A DNA stretch of 64,000 nucleotides from Nevskia sp. (GTDB lineage: Bacteria; Pseudomonadota; Gammaproteobacteria; Nevskiales; Nevskiaceae): assembly GCF_021732705.1 (NCBI RefSeq), contig NZ_JAKFUM010000022.1:41621-105620 (forward strand), given 5' to 3'. Shown here one piece after another: positions 18,004 to 25,938 of the stretch; the stretch's first letter is position 1; every line of letters begins with the position of its first letter. The position numbers and the translations under genes are program-made. The notes beneath the pieces are model-generated. The model was not told the DNA's origin and made no database searches. It was given only the letters and a program-made list of their open reading frames with translations.

Positions 18004-19725
18004 TCAGCGTTTCAGGAACGCTTTCAGATCGGCCAGCGTGTTGGCTTCGCGCGTCGGCTTGTCGGTGCGCCAGCGAGCGATGCGAGGGAAGCGCAGCGCG
18101 ATGCCGGCCTTGTGCCGGGTGCTGGCCTGAATGCCTTCGAACGCGATCTCGAACACCTGCCCGACCTCGGCGTTCGCCGCGACGCTGCGCACCGGCCCGA
18201 ACTTCTCGCGCGTGTGCTGCTTGATCCAGTGATCCATCTTGTTCAGCTCGGCATCGGTCAGGCCGGAATAGGCCTTGGCCACCGGCAGCAGCAGGCCTTC
18301 GCCGGGGTTCGGGCCTTCCCAGACGCCGAGCGTGTAGTCGGTGTACAGGTTGGCGCGGCGCCCATGGCCGGCCTGCGCGTAGACCAGCACGCAGTCGATG
18401 GTCATCGCCGCAAGCTTCCATTTCCACCACGCGCCGCGCTTGCGGCCGGTCTGGTAGCCGGAATCGAGCGACTTCAGCATCAGACCTTCGACGCCGCGCT
18501 CGCGGGCTTCGGCTCTCGATGCAGCCAGCGCGTCCCAGCGGTCGGCGATCACCGGTTCGGACAGCTTCAGCCGTGCCGCGGCCGTCTCCGTGACGATCGC
18601 TTCAAGCTGCGCGCGCCGCTCGGCCAGCGGCCGGCTGCGCCAGTCCTCGCCTTGCCACTCGATCAGGTCGTACGCGACGAAGGCGACGGGTGCCTCGGCC
18701 AGCAGCTTCTTCCCGACGGTCTTGCGCCCGATTCGCGTCTGCAGCTTGGCGAACGTCAGCACGGCGGTGCCGTCATGCGCGAGGATTTCGCCGTCGAGCA
18801 CGGTGCCGTCCGGCAGCCGCGCCGCCACGGCCTCGATTTCCGGGAAGCGGCCGTTCAGCATTTCCTCGCCGCGCGACCACAGGAAGGTCTGCCCGGCGCG
18901 ACGGATCAGCTGGCCGCGAATGCCGTCCCATTTCCACTCGGCGAGCCAGGCTTCGACCGGCCCGAGCCCGGACGGCAGGCCGGCGTCCCAGACCGCGTCC
19001 GGCGCATCCTCGATCGGGCTCGCGAGGCAGAACGGGTACGGCTGCGACGGATGGGCCTCGGCGCTGCCCGGTGCCAGCAGCGCGGCGAAGGCGTCGGCCG
19101 CGCTATTGCGATGGCACGCGAGCGAGTCGCCATCCATGGCCGGACGCTCGCGGCTGCTGCGAGCGGTGCTTGCAACGCGCAGCCACTCGCCCATCAGTCG
19201 TTGCGCGATCAGGGTTTCGTCGAGCCCGGCGTGCAAGGCCAGCGCCCGCGCCGCCAGTCCGCTGGACACGCCGACCCTGAGCGCACCCGTCAGCAGCTTG
19301 TTGAACAGGAAGCACTCGTCCAGCGGCAGTCGCGCCCAGACGTCGAGCAGCGCGGCGCGCTGCGCGTCGAGGTCGCGCTCGCGCAGGGCCAGCAGCCACG
19401 CCACCCAGTCGGCGAGCCCGCGTTCGATCATCGGCTGCGGGCGCTCGGCGCGATCGAGCAGCAGCGCCAGCGTTTCGGCCAGATCGCCGACATGCGCGTA
19501 GCACTCCTCGACGATGCCCGGTGCCAAGCCGGTCGCATCGCTGATCCAGGCGCGCAGCTGGGTTGGCGCAATCAGCCGCTTCAGCCGCTGCCCGGTCAGG
19601 AAGTACAGGCCCCAGGCCGCATCGGCGGCCGGCGCCTCGGCGAAGTACGCGCGCATCGCCTCGACCTTGGCCGAGGTGCCGCGGGTATCGTCGAGCCGGC
19701 TGTAGAGCGCGGCGAAGCGCTTCAT
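18004..19725 (-). CDS. ATP-dependent DNA ligase (ligase-associated repair module)
   Basis: A 573-residue ligase that should seal DNA nicks with ATP. It has the N-terminal DNA-binding domain (about 1-180), the nucleotidyltransferase core with the lysine nucleophile in EWKWDGIRG (Lys-265), the motifs DGEILAH and VEGLMLKSLDSGYQTGRKRG, and an OB-fold domain ending in RFPRIARWR. This is the single-chain ligase that in many proteobacteria is encoded with a ligase-associated exonuclease, an Lhr-type helicase and a phosphoesterase. The exonuclease is nearby but helicase and phosphoesterase are not in this window. Residues about 184-208 form an insertion relative to what I expect for the family and coincide with a palindromic repeat element. 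Confidence 0.93.
   Translation of the reverse strand: MKRFAALYSRLDDTRGTSAKVEAMRAYFAEAPAADAAWGLYFLTGQRLKRLIAPTQLRAWISDATGLAPGIVEECYAHVGDLAETLALLLDRAERPQPMIERGLADWVAWLLALRERDLDAQRAALLDVWARLPLDECFLFNKLLTGALRVGVSSGLAARALALHAGLDETLIAQRLMGEWLRVASTARSSRERPAMDGDSLACHRNSAADAFAALLAPGSAEAHPSQPYPFCLASPIEDAPDAVWDAGLPSGLGPVEAWLAEWKWDGIRGQLIRRAGQTFLWSRGEEMLNGRFPEIEAVAARLPDGTVLDGEILAHDGTAVLTFAKLQTRIGRKTVGKKLLAEAPVAFVAYDLIEWQGEDWRSRPLAERRAQLEAIVTETAAARLKLSEPVIADRWDALAASRAEARERGVEGLMLKSLDSGYQTGRKRGAWWKWKLAAMTIDCVLVYAQAGHGRRANLYTDYTLGVWEGPNPGEGLLLPVAKAYSGLTDAELNKMDHWIKQHTREKFGPVRSVAANAEVGQVFEIAFEGIQASTRHKAGIALRFPRIARWRTDKPTREANTLADLKAFLKR
19129..19173 (+). repeat. REP-like palindromic element, copy A, inside the ligase gene
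   Basis: A 45-bp element with two hairpin halves: GGCCATCCATGGCC at the left and GCGAGCGGTGCTTGC at the right. A related 43-bp copy lies at 21319-21361. The two share the first 15 bases exactly and 13 of the last 15. Here the element is read through in frame as ligase residues 185-199. Confidence 0.6.
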
Positions 19726-19743
19726 CGTCGAAGCCGCGCCGGC

Positions 19744-20139
19744 TCAGTCGTCGCCGAAGCGCGGCAGGCCGTCATCGCCGCTCGTGTCCCAGTCGGCCTT
19801 GGCACTCAGCAGGTAGTGATAGTCCGGCGTGCGGCCGGCTGGCGCATCGAGCGAGCCCAGACGGATGCGGACCAGATCCGGATAGGACGCCGATTCGCTG
19901 TAGACCGGCGAGCCGCAGTTCGAACAGAACCAGCGCTGCTTGCCGGGGCTGGAGGCATAGGCCTTCAGCGCCTCGACGCCGGCGAGCAGCCGGAACTCGC
20001 TGCGCGGCACGGGGGCGTTCGCGGCAAACGCGGTGCCCGACGCCCGACGGCACATCGAGCAGTGGCACAGCCCGATACGCGACACGGGCTGATCGAATTC
20101 GTAGCGGATGGTTCCGCAGAGGCAGGCGCCAGTGGGCAT
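19744..20139 (-). CDS. GFA family protein (glutathione-dependent formaldehyde-activating-like)
   Basis: A 131-residue zinc-binding protein of the GFA/CENP-V fold. Its cysteine pattern is CLCG near residue 6, CHCSMCRR near 25 and CSNCGSPVY near 75, matching the two zinc sites of the family. The first characterised member was linked to glutathione-formaldehyde adduct formation, but most family members have no known substrate. It lies between the ligase-associated exonuclease (57 bp upstream) and the ligase (18 bp downstream), a position normally without a third gene, so co-transcription with the repair genes is likely. Confidence 0.88.
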   Translation of the reverse strand: MPTGACLCGTIRYEFDQPVSRIGLCHCSMCRRASGTAFAANAPVPRSEFRLLAGVEALKAYASSPGKQRWFCSNCGSPVYSESASYPDLVRIRLGSLDAPAGRTPDYHYLLSAKADWDTSGDDGLPRFGDD

Positions 20140-20196
20140 CGCAGGTCTCGGGATCAGGTGGGTCCGATGCGGCGCGGCCGCCGCAGGAGCGGGATG

Positions 20197-21288
20197 TTAT
20201 TCGCTGCCGGTGCCGCCGGCATCGGCTTCGGCAACGGCGGCGTCCGGGCTTTCGGCGGCATCCGGGACTTCGGCATCGGTCGCTGCCCCACCTTCCCCTT
20301 CGAACTTCGTCGCCAGCATCGACGCCTCGATGCCGCGCGCGGTCAGGTGTTCGATCAGGGCGTCGCCGTGGCCGTGGGTGACCAGCACGCGCCGCGCTCC
20401 GGTGTCGTCGATGGTGCGCAGCAGCGAGTCCCAGTCGGCATGGTCGCTCAACACGAAGCCACGGTCGTACGCGGCGCGGCGCTTGCCGCCGCGCACGCGC
20501 ATCCAGCCGCTGGCGAAACCGGTCGAATACGGGTGGAAGCGCTTCATCCACGGCGTGCCGCCAGCGCCCGGCGGGGCCAGCACCAGTTCGCCGGCGAACG
20601 GGGTCCCCTTCTTGATGTTGGCGATGGTCTCGGTCGGCAGCATGCGGATGCCGGCGTCGCGGTAGACCTTGATCAGCCCCGGCATCGCGCCGTGGACGAA
20701 GACGCGCTCGTCGGTCAGCTGTGCCAGTTCGGCCAGCAGGCGCTGGGCCTTGCCGAGCGAGTAGCAGAACAGCACGGCAGTCTGGCCGTCGCGCTTGCAG
20801 GCCTGCCACCAGTCGAGGATTTCGACGGCGGTGTCGCGGGTGTCGGTCCAGCGGTAGATCGGCAGCGCGAACGTCGCTTCGGTGATCCAGGTGTCGCAGC
20901 GGAACGGCTCGAACGGATCGCAGCTCGGGTCCGGATCGCGCTTGAAATCACCGGACACGCCCCAGACCCGGCCGTCGTCATGCTCGATGCGGACCTGTGC
21001 GGAGCCCAGCACGTGGCCGGCCGAGTGCAGCGACACGGTGACGTCGTTGAAGCGCAGGCGCTCGCCATAGGCCAGCGGCGTGATCGCGGCCTGCCGGCCG
21101 AGGCGTTCGCGCAGCAGGCCGAGCCCGCGCGCCGCCCCCCAGTAGTGCGCGCTGCCGCTGCGGGCATGGTCGGCGTGGGCGTGCGTGATCACCGCTTTCG
21201 GCACGCCGCGCCACGGGTCGATGTGAAAATCGCCGTGCGGGCAGTACAGGCCCTCCGGCCGCACGATGACGAGATCGTTTTCCCTCAT
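20197..21288 (-). CDS. Ligase-associated DNA exonuclease (metallo-beta-lactamase/beta-CASP)
   Basis: A 363-residue nuclease of the beta-CASP family. The metal-binding THAHADHARSGS motif is at about residues 35-46, SAGHVLGSAQV near 85-95, a GDF metal-ligand motif follows, and the C-terminal VLVTHGHGDAL block completes the site. The opening VRPEGLYCPHGDFHIDPWRGVPKAVITHAHADH is diagnostic for the ligase-associated exonuclease subfamily (a short segment is quoted in pieces: LYCPHGDFHIDP). It should process DNA ends for the nearby ligase. The last 35 residues are an acidic Ala/Asp/Glu-rich tail. The ATG overlaps the stop of a 43-codon ORF made by partial duplication of this gene's own 5' end. Confidence 0.92.
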   Translation of the reverse strand: MRENDLVIVRPEGLYCPHGDFHIDPWRGVPKAVITHAHADHARSGSAHYWGAARGLGLLRERLGRQAAITPLAYGERLRFNDVTVSLHSAGHVLGSAQVRIEHDDGRVWGVSGDFKRDPDPSCDPFEPFRCDTWITEATFALPIYRWTDTRDTAVEILDWWQACKRDGQTAVLFCYSLGKAQRLLAELAQLTDERVFVHGAMPGLIKVYRDAGIRMLPTETIANIKKGTPFAGELVLAPPGAGGTPWMKRFHPYSTGFASGWMRVRGGKRRAAYDRGFVLSDHADWDSLLRTIDDTGARRVLVTHGHGDALIEHLTARGIEASMLATKFEGEGGAATDAEVPDAAESPDAAVAEADAGGTGSE

Positions 21289-21289
21289 G
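21254..21289. repeat. Direct repeat, copy 1 (5' end of the exonuclease gene)
   Basis: This 36-bp stretch covers the first 12 codons of the exonuclease. The first 25 bases recur exactly at 21382-21406, 128 bp away, and the remaining bases are mostly kept, including the CAT start-codon complement. Confidence 0.85.
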
Positions 21290-21416
21290 GAAGCGTCCCT
21301 GCGGCAGTGCCCGGCCCGGCCATCCATGGCCGGGCGCGCTCCGGCGGCGAGCCGTGCTCGCCGACAACACCGTCGCGCCCTTCCGGCCGCACGATGACGA
21401 GATCGTCCGGCCTCAT
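21285..21416 (-). CDS. 43-codon ORF created by duplication of the exonuclease start
   Basis: Reading on the minus strand, this frame starts with ATG that shares bases with the waaA TGA (GCATGAGG) and stops at a TGA that overlaps the exonuclease ATG (CCATGAGG). Its first 13 residues, MRPDDLVIVRPEG, nearly copy the true exonuclease N-terminus MRENDLVIVRPEG. The remaining 30 residues come from the palindromic repeat element and match no family I know. It may have no function as a protein, but it could keep waaA and the exonuclease translationally coupled after the duplication. Whether it is translated is unknown. Confidence 0.45.
   Translation of the reverse strand: MRPDDLVIVRPEGRDGVVGEHGSPPERARPWMAGPGTAAGTLP
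21319..21361 (+). repeat. REP-like palindromic element, copy B, at the waaA/exonuclease junction
   Basis: A 43-bp relative of the element at 19129-19173. The left half sits in a 10-bp inverted repeat (21314-21335, centre CC); the right half is the palindrome GCGAGC-CGT-GCTCGC. It lies within the stretch that separates the two copies of the exonuclease 5' end. Confidence 0.6.
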
Positions 21417-21417
21417 G
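21382..21417. repeat. Direct repeat, copy 2 (upstream copy of the exonuclease 5' end)
   Basis: Partner of 21254-21289, 128 bp upstream of the true exonuclease start on the minus strand. The offset is not a multiple of three, so the duplicated start is out of frame with the exonuclease. The extreme end overlaps the waaA stop codon. Confidence 0.85.
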
Positions 21418-22720
21418 CGGATACGCCCGGGCGCTGCCCGTCGAGCAGCGCCAGCAGCTTGGCCAGCGCGCCGCGATTGGCGCGCACGGCGGCTTCCCCG
21501 GCCTTGCCCATCGTGTGGCGGCGCAGGTCGTTGCCGAACAGCACGGCGGTTTCCTCGGCCAGTTGCGGCGCGTCATCGATCTGGATCGCCGCGCCGCTGT
21601 CGATCAGCAGCTTGCGCGCAGCCTCGAAGTTGAACATCGCCGGGCCGAACAGCACCGGCAGGCCGATCGCCGCCGGTTCGAGGATGTTGTGGCCGCCGAT
21701 GGCGACGAGGCTGCCGCCGACGAACGCGACATCGGCCATGGCCAGGTAGAGGAACATCTCGCCCATGCTGTCACCGAGGAAAACCTGAACTTCATCAAGC
21801 GCTTGCGGGTAGCCAGACTTGTCCAGCGCGGCCAGCCGCGTGCGCCGCTCGGCCTTCAGGCCGCTGTCGACGATCTGGCGCCAGATGCCGTCGAAACGCT
21901 GCGGATGGCGCGGCACCAGCACCAGCAGGGCATCGGCATGCAGTTCCAGCAGCGCGGCATGGGCCGACAGCGCGGCCGCTTCCTCGCCTTCGTGGGTGCT
22001 GGCGGCGATCCACACCGGACGCTGGCGGCCGAAGCGCTCGCGCAGGTTCCGGCCGTGGAGGATCGGCAGGTCCGGCAGCGTCAGGTCGAACTTCAGGTTG
22101 CCGACCGCCTGCACCCGCGTGTGCGGCGCGCCGAGCGCGATGAAGCGTCCGGCGTCGGCTTCGCTCTGGGCGGCAATTGCGGTGCAGTGCGCAAGCGTCG
22201 CGGCGGCGAAGCCACGCACCGCGGAATAGCCGCGGAACGATCGGGGCGACAGCCGGGCGTTGGCAATCGTCAATGGAATCATGCGCTTGGCACATGCGGC
22301 GAACAGATTCGGCCAGAGCTCGGTTTCCATCACGATGGCGTGCCCCGGGCGCACGCGGTCGAGAAAGCGGGCGACGGCGTCCGGCAGGTCATACGGGGCA
22401 TAGCTGTGGCGCACGCGGTCGCCGAAAGCGGCGGCGATGCGCGACGAGCCGGTCGGCGTGGTGGTGGTGACCCAGACCCGGCCGGCGCCGTGGCGGGCGA
22501 TCAGCGCCTCGATCAGCGGCTGTGCGGCGAGTGCCTCTCCGACCGACACCGCATGCAGCCACGCGCCGATGCCGTCGGCCCTCGGGACGAAACCGAAGCG
22601 CTCGGCCAGCCGCCCGCGATAGGCCGGCAGCAGGCGGCTTTTCCACAGCAGGCGCAGCAGGACGAACGGGGCTGCGAGGTACAGCAGGACGGTGTACAGG
22701 GCTCTCACGTCGACAAGCAT
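21413..22720 (-). CDS. waaA: 3-deoxy-D-manno-octulosonic acid transferase (Kdo transferase)
   Basis: A 435-residue GT-B glycosyltransferase that adds Kdo to lipid IVA in the inner leaflet of the inner membrane. It has an N-terminal membrane anchor (about 10-25), the acceptor-domain block LHAVSVGEALAAQPL with the catalytic Glu, VMETELWPNLF, and the donor-side HNILEPAAIGLPVLFGP. The start ATG lies 40 bp from the divergent lpxL; the open frame continues upstream only as a shadow. Next to lpxL, a glycosyltransferase-like gene and waaC, this makes a small lipid A/LPS-core locus. Confidence 0.95.
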   Translation of the reverse strand: MLVDVRALYTVLLYLAAPFVLLRLLWKSRLLPAYRGRLAERFGFVPRADGIGAWLHAVSVGEALAAQPLIEALIARHGAGRVWVTTTTPTGSSRIAAAFGDRVRHSYAPYDLPDAVARFLDRVRPGHAIVMETELWPNLFAACAKRMIPLTIANARLSPRSFRGYSAVRGFAAATLAHCTAIAAQSEADAGRFIALGAPHTRVQAVGNLKFDLTLPDLPILHGRNLRERFGRQRPVWIAASTHEGEEAAALSAHAALLELHADALLVLVPRHPQRFDGIWRQIVDSGLKAERRTRLAALDKSGYPQALDEVQVFLGDSMGEMFLYLAMADVAFVGGSLVAIGGHNILEPAAIGLPVLFGPAMFNFEAARKLLIDSGAAIQIDDAPQLAEETAVLFGNDLRRHTMGKAGEAAVRANRGALAKLLALLDGQRPGVSA

Positions 22721-22759
22721 GGGGGGCGATGCCGAGGCGTGCAACGCTAAACTCCCGCG

Positions 22760-23692
22760 ATGACTCCGACCGACCCGTCCGCGCCACTGCCGCGCGCCCT
22801 GCTGCACCCGCGCTGGTGGTTGGCCTGGGCGCTGTTCGGCATCGGCCGGGCCTTGTGCTGGCTGCCGGTCGGCACGCTGCTGGCGATCGGCTCCGGGCTC
22901 GGCTGGCTGGTCTGGCGGCTGCTGCCGAGCCGCCGCCGCATCGTCCGGATCAACCTTCGGCTGTGCTTCCCGACGATGGACGAAGCGACCATCGTGCGGC
23001 GGGTCGAAGGCCACTTCCGGGCGCTGGGCATGGGCCTGTTCGAGACCCTGCTGGCGTGGCTGGCGCCGGACGACAAGCTGCGCGACCGCATCGAGCTGCG
23101 CGGCGTCGAGCATCTGGATGCCGCGGCGGCGGATGGTTCCGGCGTGCTGCTGCTGACCGGTCACTTCACCACGCTCGAAATCGCCGCGCGGGCGATCTGC
23201 CTTGCCCACCGGCCGTTCCATGCGATGTACCGGCCGGCCGACAACCCGTTCGTCAACTGGTGGATGCATCGCTGGCGCGAACAGCGGTCCGGCCGCCCGG
23301 CGCTGCCGAAGGACGATCTGAAAAGCCTGCTGCGGGCGCTGCGCACCGGTGGCGCGGTCTGGTACGCGCCGGATCAGACGCTCGACGTGCCGGGCGCGAT
23401 CTTCGTGCCGTTCTTCGGCGTGCCGACCCTGACCCTGACCGCGACCACGCGGCTGGCGCAGCTCGGCCGCTGCAAGGTCGTGCCGTTCTTTCCGGAGCGC
23501 ATCGACGGCCGCTATGTCGTCACCATGGGCCCGGCGCTGGACCAGTTCCCGAGCGGTGACGACGAAGCCGACACCGTGCGCGTCACGGCCCTGCTCGAAG
23601 CCGCGATCCTGCGCTGCCCCGAGCAGTATTTCTGGACCCACCGCCGGTTCAAGTACCGGCCACCCGGCGCGCCCGATGTCTACGCCCGCTGA
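22760..23692 (+). CDS. lpxL: Kdo2-lipid A acyltransferase, LpxL/HtrB type
   Basis: A 310-residue inner-membrane acyltransferase that should transfer lauroyl (or similar) from acyl-ACP to Kdo2-lipid IVA. It has an N-terminal hydrophobic anchor (about 20-50), the HX4E catalytic motif in LLTGHFTTLEI, MYRPADNPFVNWW, and YAPDQTLDVPGAIFVPFFG containing the conserved Asp. The tail WTHRRFKYRPPGAPDVY is typical. It is divergent from waaA (39 bp between starts), a regulatory pairing that fits joint lipid A assembly. The choice of LpxL over LpxM rests on this context and is not certain. Confidence 0.88.
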   Translation: MTPTDPSAPLPRALLHPRWWLAWALFGIGRALCWLPVGTLLAIGSGLGWLVWRLLPSRRRIVRINLRLCFPTMDEATIVRRVEGHFRALGMGLFETLLAWLAPDDKLRDRIELRGVEHLDAAAADGSGVLLLTGHFTTLEIAARAICLAHRPFHAMYRPADNPFVNWWMHRWREQRSGRPALPKDDLKSLLRALRTGGAVWYAPDQTLDVPGAIFVPFFGVPTLTLTATTRLAQLGRCKVVPFFPERIDGRYVVTMGPALDQFPSGDDEADTVRVTALLEAAILRCPEQYFWTHRRFKYRPPGAPDVYAR

Positions 23693-23696
23693 GCCG

Positions 23697-24773
23697 ATGC
23701 CGGACGTCGCTATCGACGACGCAACCGTCCGCATCGACGTGATCAACCCCTGGGGCCGCGATGCGCGGGTCGACTGGCGTGGCGGACTGACCGCGCCCGG
23801 CGCGCCGGGTCATCCGCCGATCAACTACTGGGCCTGGGCGGCTGCGACTGGCGGCGAGTTCCACCAGCGGCCGGAAACGGTCACGACGGCGCCGGACGCC
23901 GTCGTCGTGCTGCTGCGCTGGCGCGGGCTGGCCAACCTGCGCGCAGTGCGGCAGCTGAAGTCGCGCGGGCTCACCGTGTTCGTCAGCTGGAAGGAAAGCG
24001 GGGCCGCGCAGATCGCGCAGCAGTTGCGCTGGCCGTGGATGCGCTGGCTGCACCGCCGGGTGCTGGCCGCCGCCGATGGCGCGTTCGCGACGACCGAGCC
24101 CGGCAGCCGGCATTACCTCGACTATGGCCTGCCGCCCGCCCGTGTGCATGCGGTGCCGACGCCGTATGCCTTCGATGAACCGGGCTGGGATTTCTCGCAG
24201 CCGGATGCGGCGCGCAGTGGCGTGATCGTCGGCACCCGGCAGTTCGACGTGCCGTCGCGCCGTCATGCCGAGGCGCTGCAGCTCGCCGGCCGCGTCGCCC
24301 GCGCCGCGAACTGCCGGCTGACCGTGTTCAATCTCGATGGCCCGGCCGGCCGCGCCCGGGTGCAGGCGCTGACCGGCGAGATTCCGGCCGGCATCCGCTG
24401 GATCGAGCAGCGGCTGGCCTATCCCGATTTCCTGCGGGAGATCGCCGCGCATCGGCTGGTGCTGCAGCGCGATGCCGGCTGGGTGCCGGGGCAGATCGCC
24501 GGCGATGCGCTGCTGTGCGGCATCGTCAATGTCGGCGGCAACGGCGCGGTGCAGCGGCTGGCGTTCCCGGAATTCGCCGAGCCGGAGTGCAGCGAGGCCG
24601 CGCTGGAAGCGGCCGCGATCCGGCTGCTGACCGATCTACCGGCGTGGCGCGAGGCCGCGCAGGGCGCCCGCGTGCGCGCGCAGCATCTGGGCCTTAGCTT
24701 CGCGTCTAGCCGCGCGCGGCTGGCGGCGGTGGTTCGGGCGACTAACGCGTTGGCGGCGGCGGCATCGCGCTGA
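23697..24773 (+). CDS. Probable GT-B glycosyltransferase, LPS-core locus
   Basis: A 358-residue soluble protein starting 4 bp after lpxL; an in-frame ATG seven codons earlier is an alternative that would overlap lpxL. The architecture suggests a GT-B fold: an N-terminal half with a positional motif TEPGSRHYLDYGLPPARVHAVPTPYAF where group-1 transferases announce their linker, and a C-terminal half with IVNVGGNGAVQRLAFPE and a typical helical end. No exact family comes to mind. Its position between lpxL and waaC suggests it decorates the LPS inner core. Its 3' end overlaps the convergent waaC by 32 bp. Confidence 0.5.
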   Translation: MPDVAIDDATVRIDVINPWGRDARVDWRGGLTAPGAPGHPPINYWAWAAATGGEFHQRPETVTTAPDAVVVLLRWRGLANLRAVRQLKSRGLTVFVSWKESGAAQIAQQLRWPWMRWLHRRVLAAADGAFATTEPGSRHYLDYGLPPARVHAVPTPYAFDEPGWDFSQPDAARSGVIVGTRQFDVPSRRHAEALQLAGRVARAANCRLTVFNLDGPAGRARVQALTGEIPAGIRWIEQRLAYPDFLREIAAHRLVLQRDAGWVPGQIAGDALLCGIVNVGGNGAVQRLAFPEFAEPECSEAALEAAAIRLLTDLPAWREAAQGARVRAQHLGLSFASSRARLAAVVRATNALAAAASR

Positions 24774-25749
24774 GCGCCTCGATCACCCGGGCCACGGTCA
24801 CCGTCAGCGGCCGCGCGCGGTCGATCGTCGTCGGTGCGTCGGCATTGCACAGCCAGACCTGATTCCGGCCGAACGCGCCGGTGATCTGCGGCAGGGTCGG
24901 GCCGTACAGCGACAGGCCCGGCGTCGCCAGGGCGGCGGCCAGATGCATCAGCCCCGTGTCGACGCCGATGACGCGCTCGGCATGGGCGATCCAGCCGGCG
25001 ATCGCGGTCAGCCCGAGCTTCGGCAGCACGCGGCTGCCCGGGGCGGCGGCGGCGATGGCATCGGCATCGGCGCGTTCGCCGTCGTTGCCCCACGGCAGCA
25101 CCGGCGTCAGGCCGGTGGCGACGAGATGCCGCGCCAGCGCCTGCCAGTGCGCGAGCGGCCAGCGCTTGGTCGGCCAGGTGGTGCCGTGCAGCAGCAGCGC
25201 GTACGACGCGTCGAGGTCCGGGCGCGGGAAGCGCTGGCGGTCGACGCCGGCATCCGGCGCGGTCGCGAGATCGTCCGGCAGCGCGTAGCCGAGTGCCGCG
25301 GCGAACAGCCGGCGGGTGCGGGTGACGGCGTGTTCCGCGCCGTGGCGCGGCACCGGCAGGCGGCGGTCGTAGAACAGCGAGGCCAGCGGTTCGCGCGCCG
25401 AATGCCAGTCCGGTCCGGCGCTCGGGCCGTCGGCGCGGCTGGCGAGGAAGGCACTTTTCACCAGGCCTTGCGCGTCCAGCACGAGGTCGTACCGGGTTTC
25501 GCGCAGCGCCGAGCGGAAACGCGACCAGTCGCCATTGCGGATCGTGGCCAGCGGCGCCTTGCGCCAGCGCCGCAGCTCGCACGGGATCACCCGACGGACC
25601 GCGGGGTGCCAGCCCGGAATCTCGCTGAACGCGCGTTCCGACAGCCAGTCGATCGCGAGTCCCGGTCGCGCGCGGGCGGCATCGGTGATCGCCGGCAGCG
25701 TGTGGATCAGATCGCCGAGCGAAGAAGTTTTGACGACAAGCAGGGACAT
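24742..25749 (-). CDS. waaC: Lipopolysaccharide heptosyltransferase I
   Basis: A 335-residue glycosyltransferase family 9 enzyme that adds the first heptose to Kdo2-lipid A. It opens with VKTSSLGDLIHTLPAITDA, the family's N-terminal signature, contains LDAQGLVKSAFLA, and has the nucleotide-sugar site GVDTGLMHLAAALATPGLSLYGPT. These match WaaC more than WaaF (the DLIHTLPA and AQGL blocks). It overlaps the end of the neighbouring glycosyltransferase gene by 32 bp on the opposite strand. Confidence 0.93.
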   Translation of the reverse strand: MSLLVVKTSSLGDLIHTLPAITDAARARPGLAIDWLSERAFSEIPGWHPAVRRVIPCELRRWRKAPLATIRNGDWSRFRSALRETRYDLVLDAQGLVKSAFLASRADGPSAGPDWHSAREPLASLFYDRRLPVPRHGAEHAVTRTRRLFAAALGYALPDDLATAPDAGVDRQRFPRPDLDASYALLLHGTTWPTKRWPLAHWQALARHLVATGLTPVLPWGNDGERADADAIAAAAPGSRVLPKLGLTAIAGWIAHAERVIGVDTGLMHLAAALATPGLSLYGPTLPQITGAFGRNQVWLCNADAPTTIDRARPLTVTVARVIEALSAMPPPPTR

Positions 25750-25938
25750 GACGGCAATCGCGGCGGGAATCGGGGCATTTTTACAGGGATTCGACCGACG
25801 GTCGGCTCCGTTCTAGCTGATATATTTCGCTCCGCCGCGGGGCACGCGAGACGTGCGGGCAATCGGGCGACCGGTTCGGGAACACCCCGAACCGCGCGTG
25901 GATATTCATTCGGAATTGAATTCTGGCAGGGGCACGGC

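Noticed and set aside
18112..21633. Long plus-strand open frame opposite the ligase, GFA and exonuclease genes
   Set aside because: Composition is Arg/Gln/Ala-rich and no motif is seen; the three minus-strand genes carry clear catalytic motifs.
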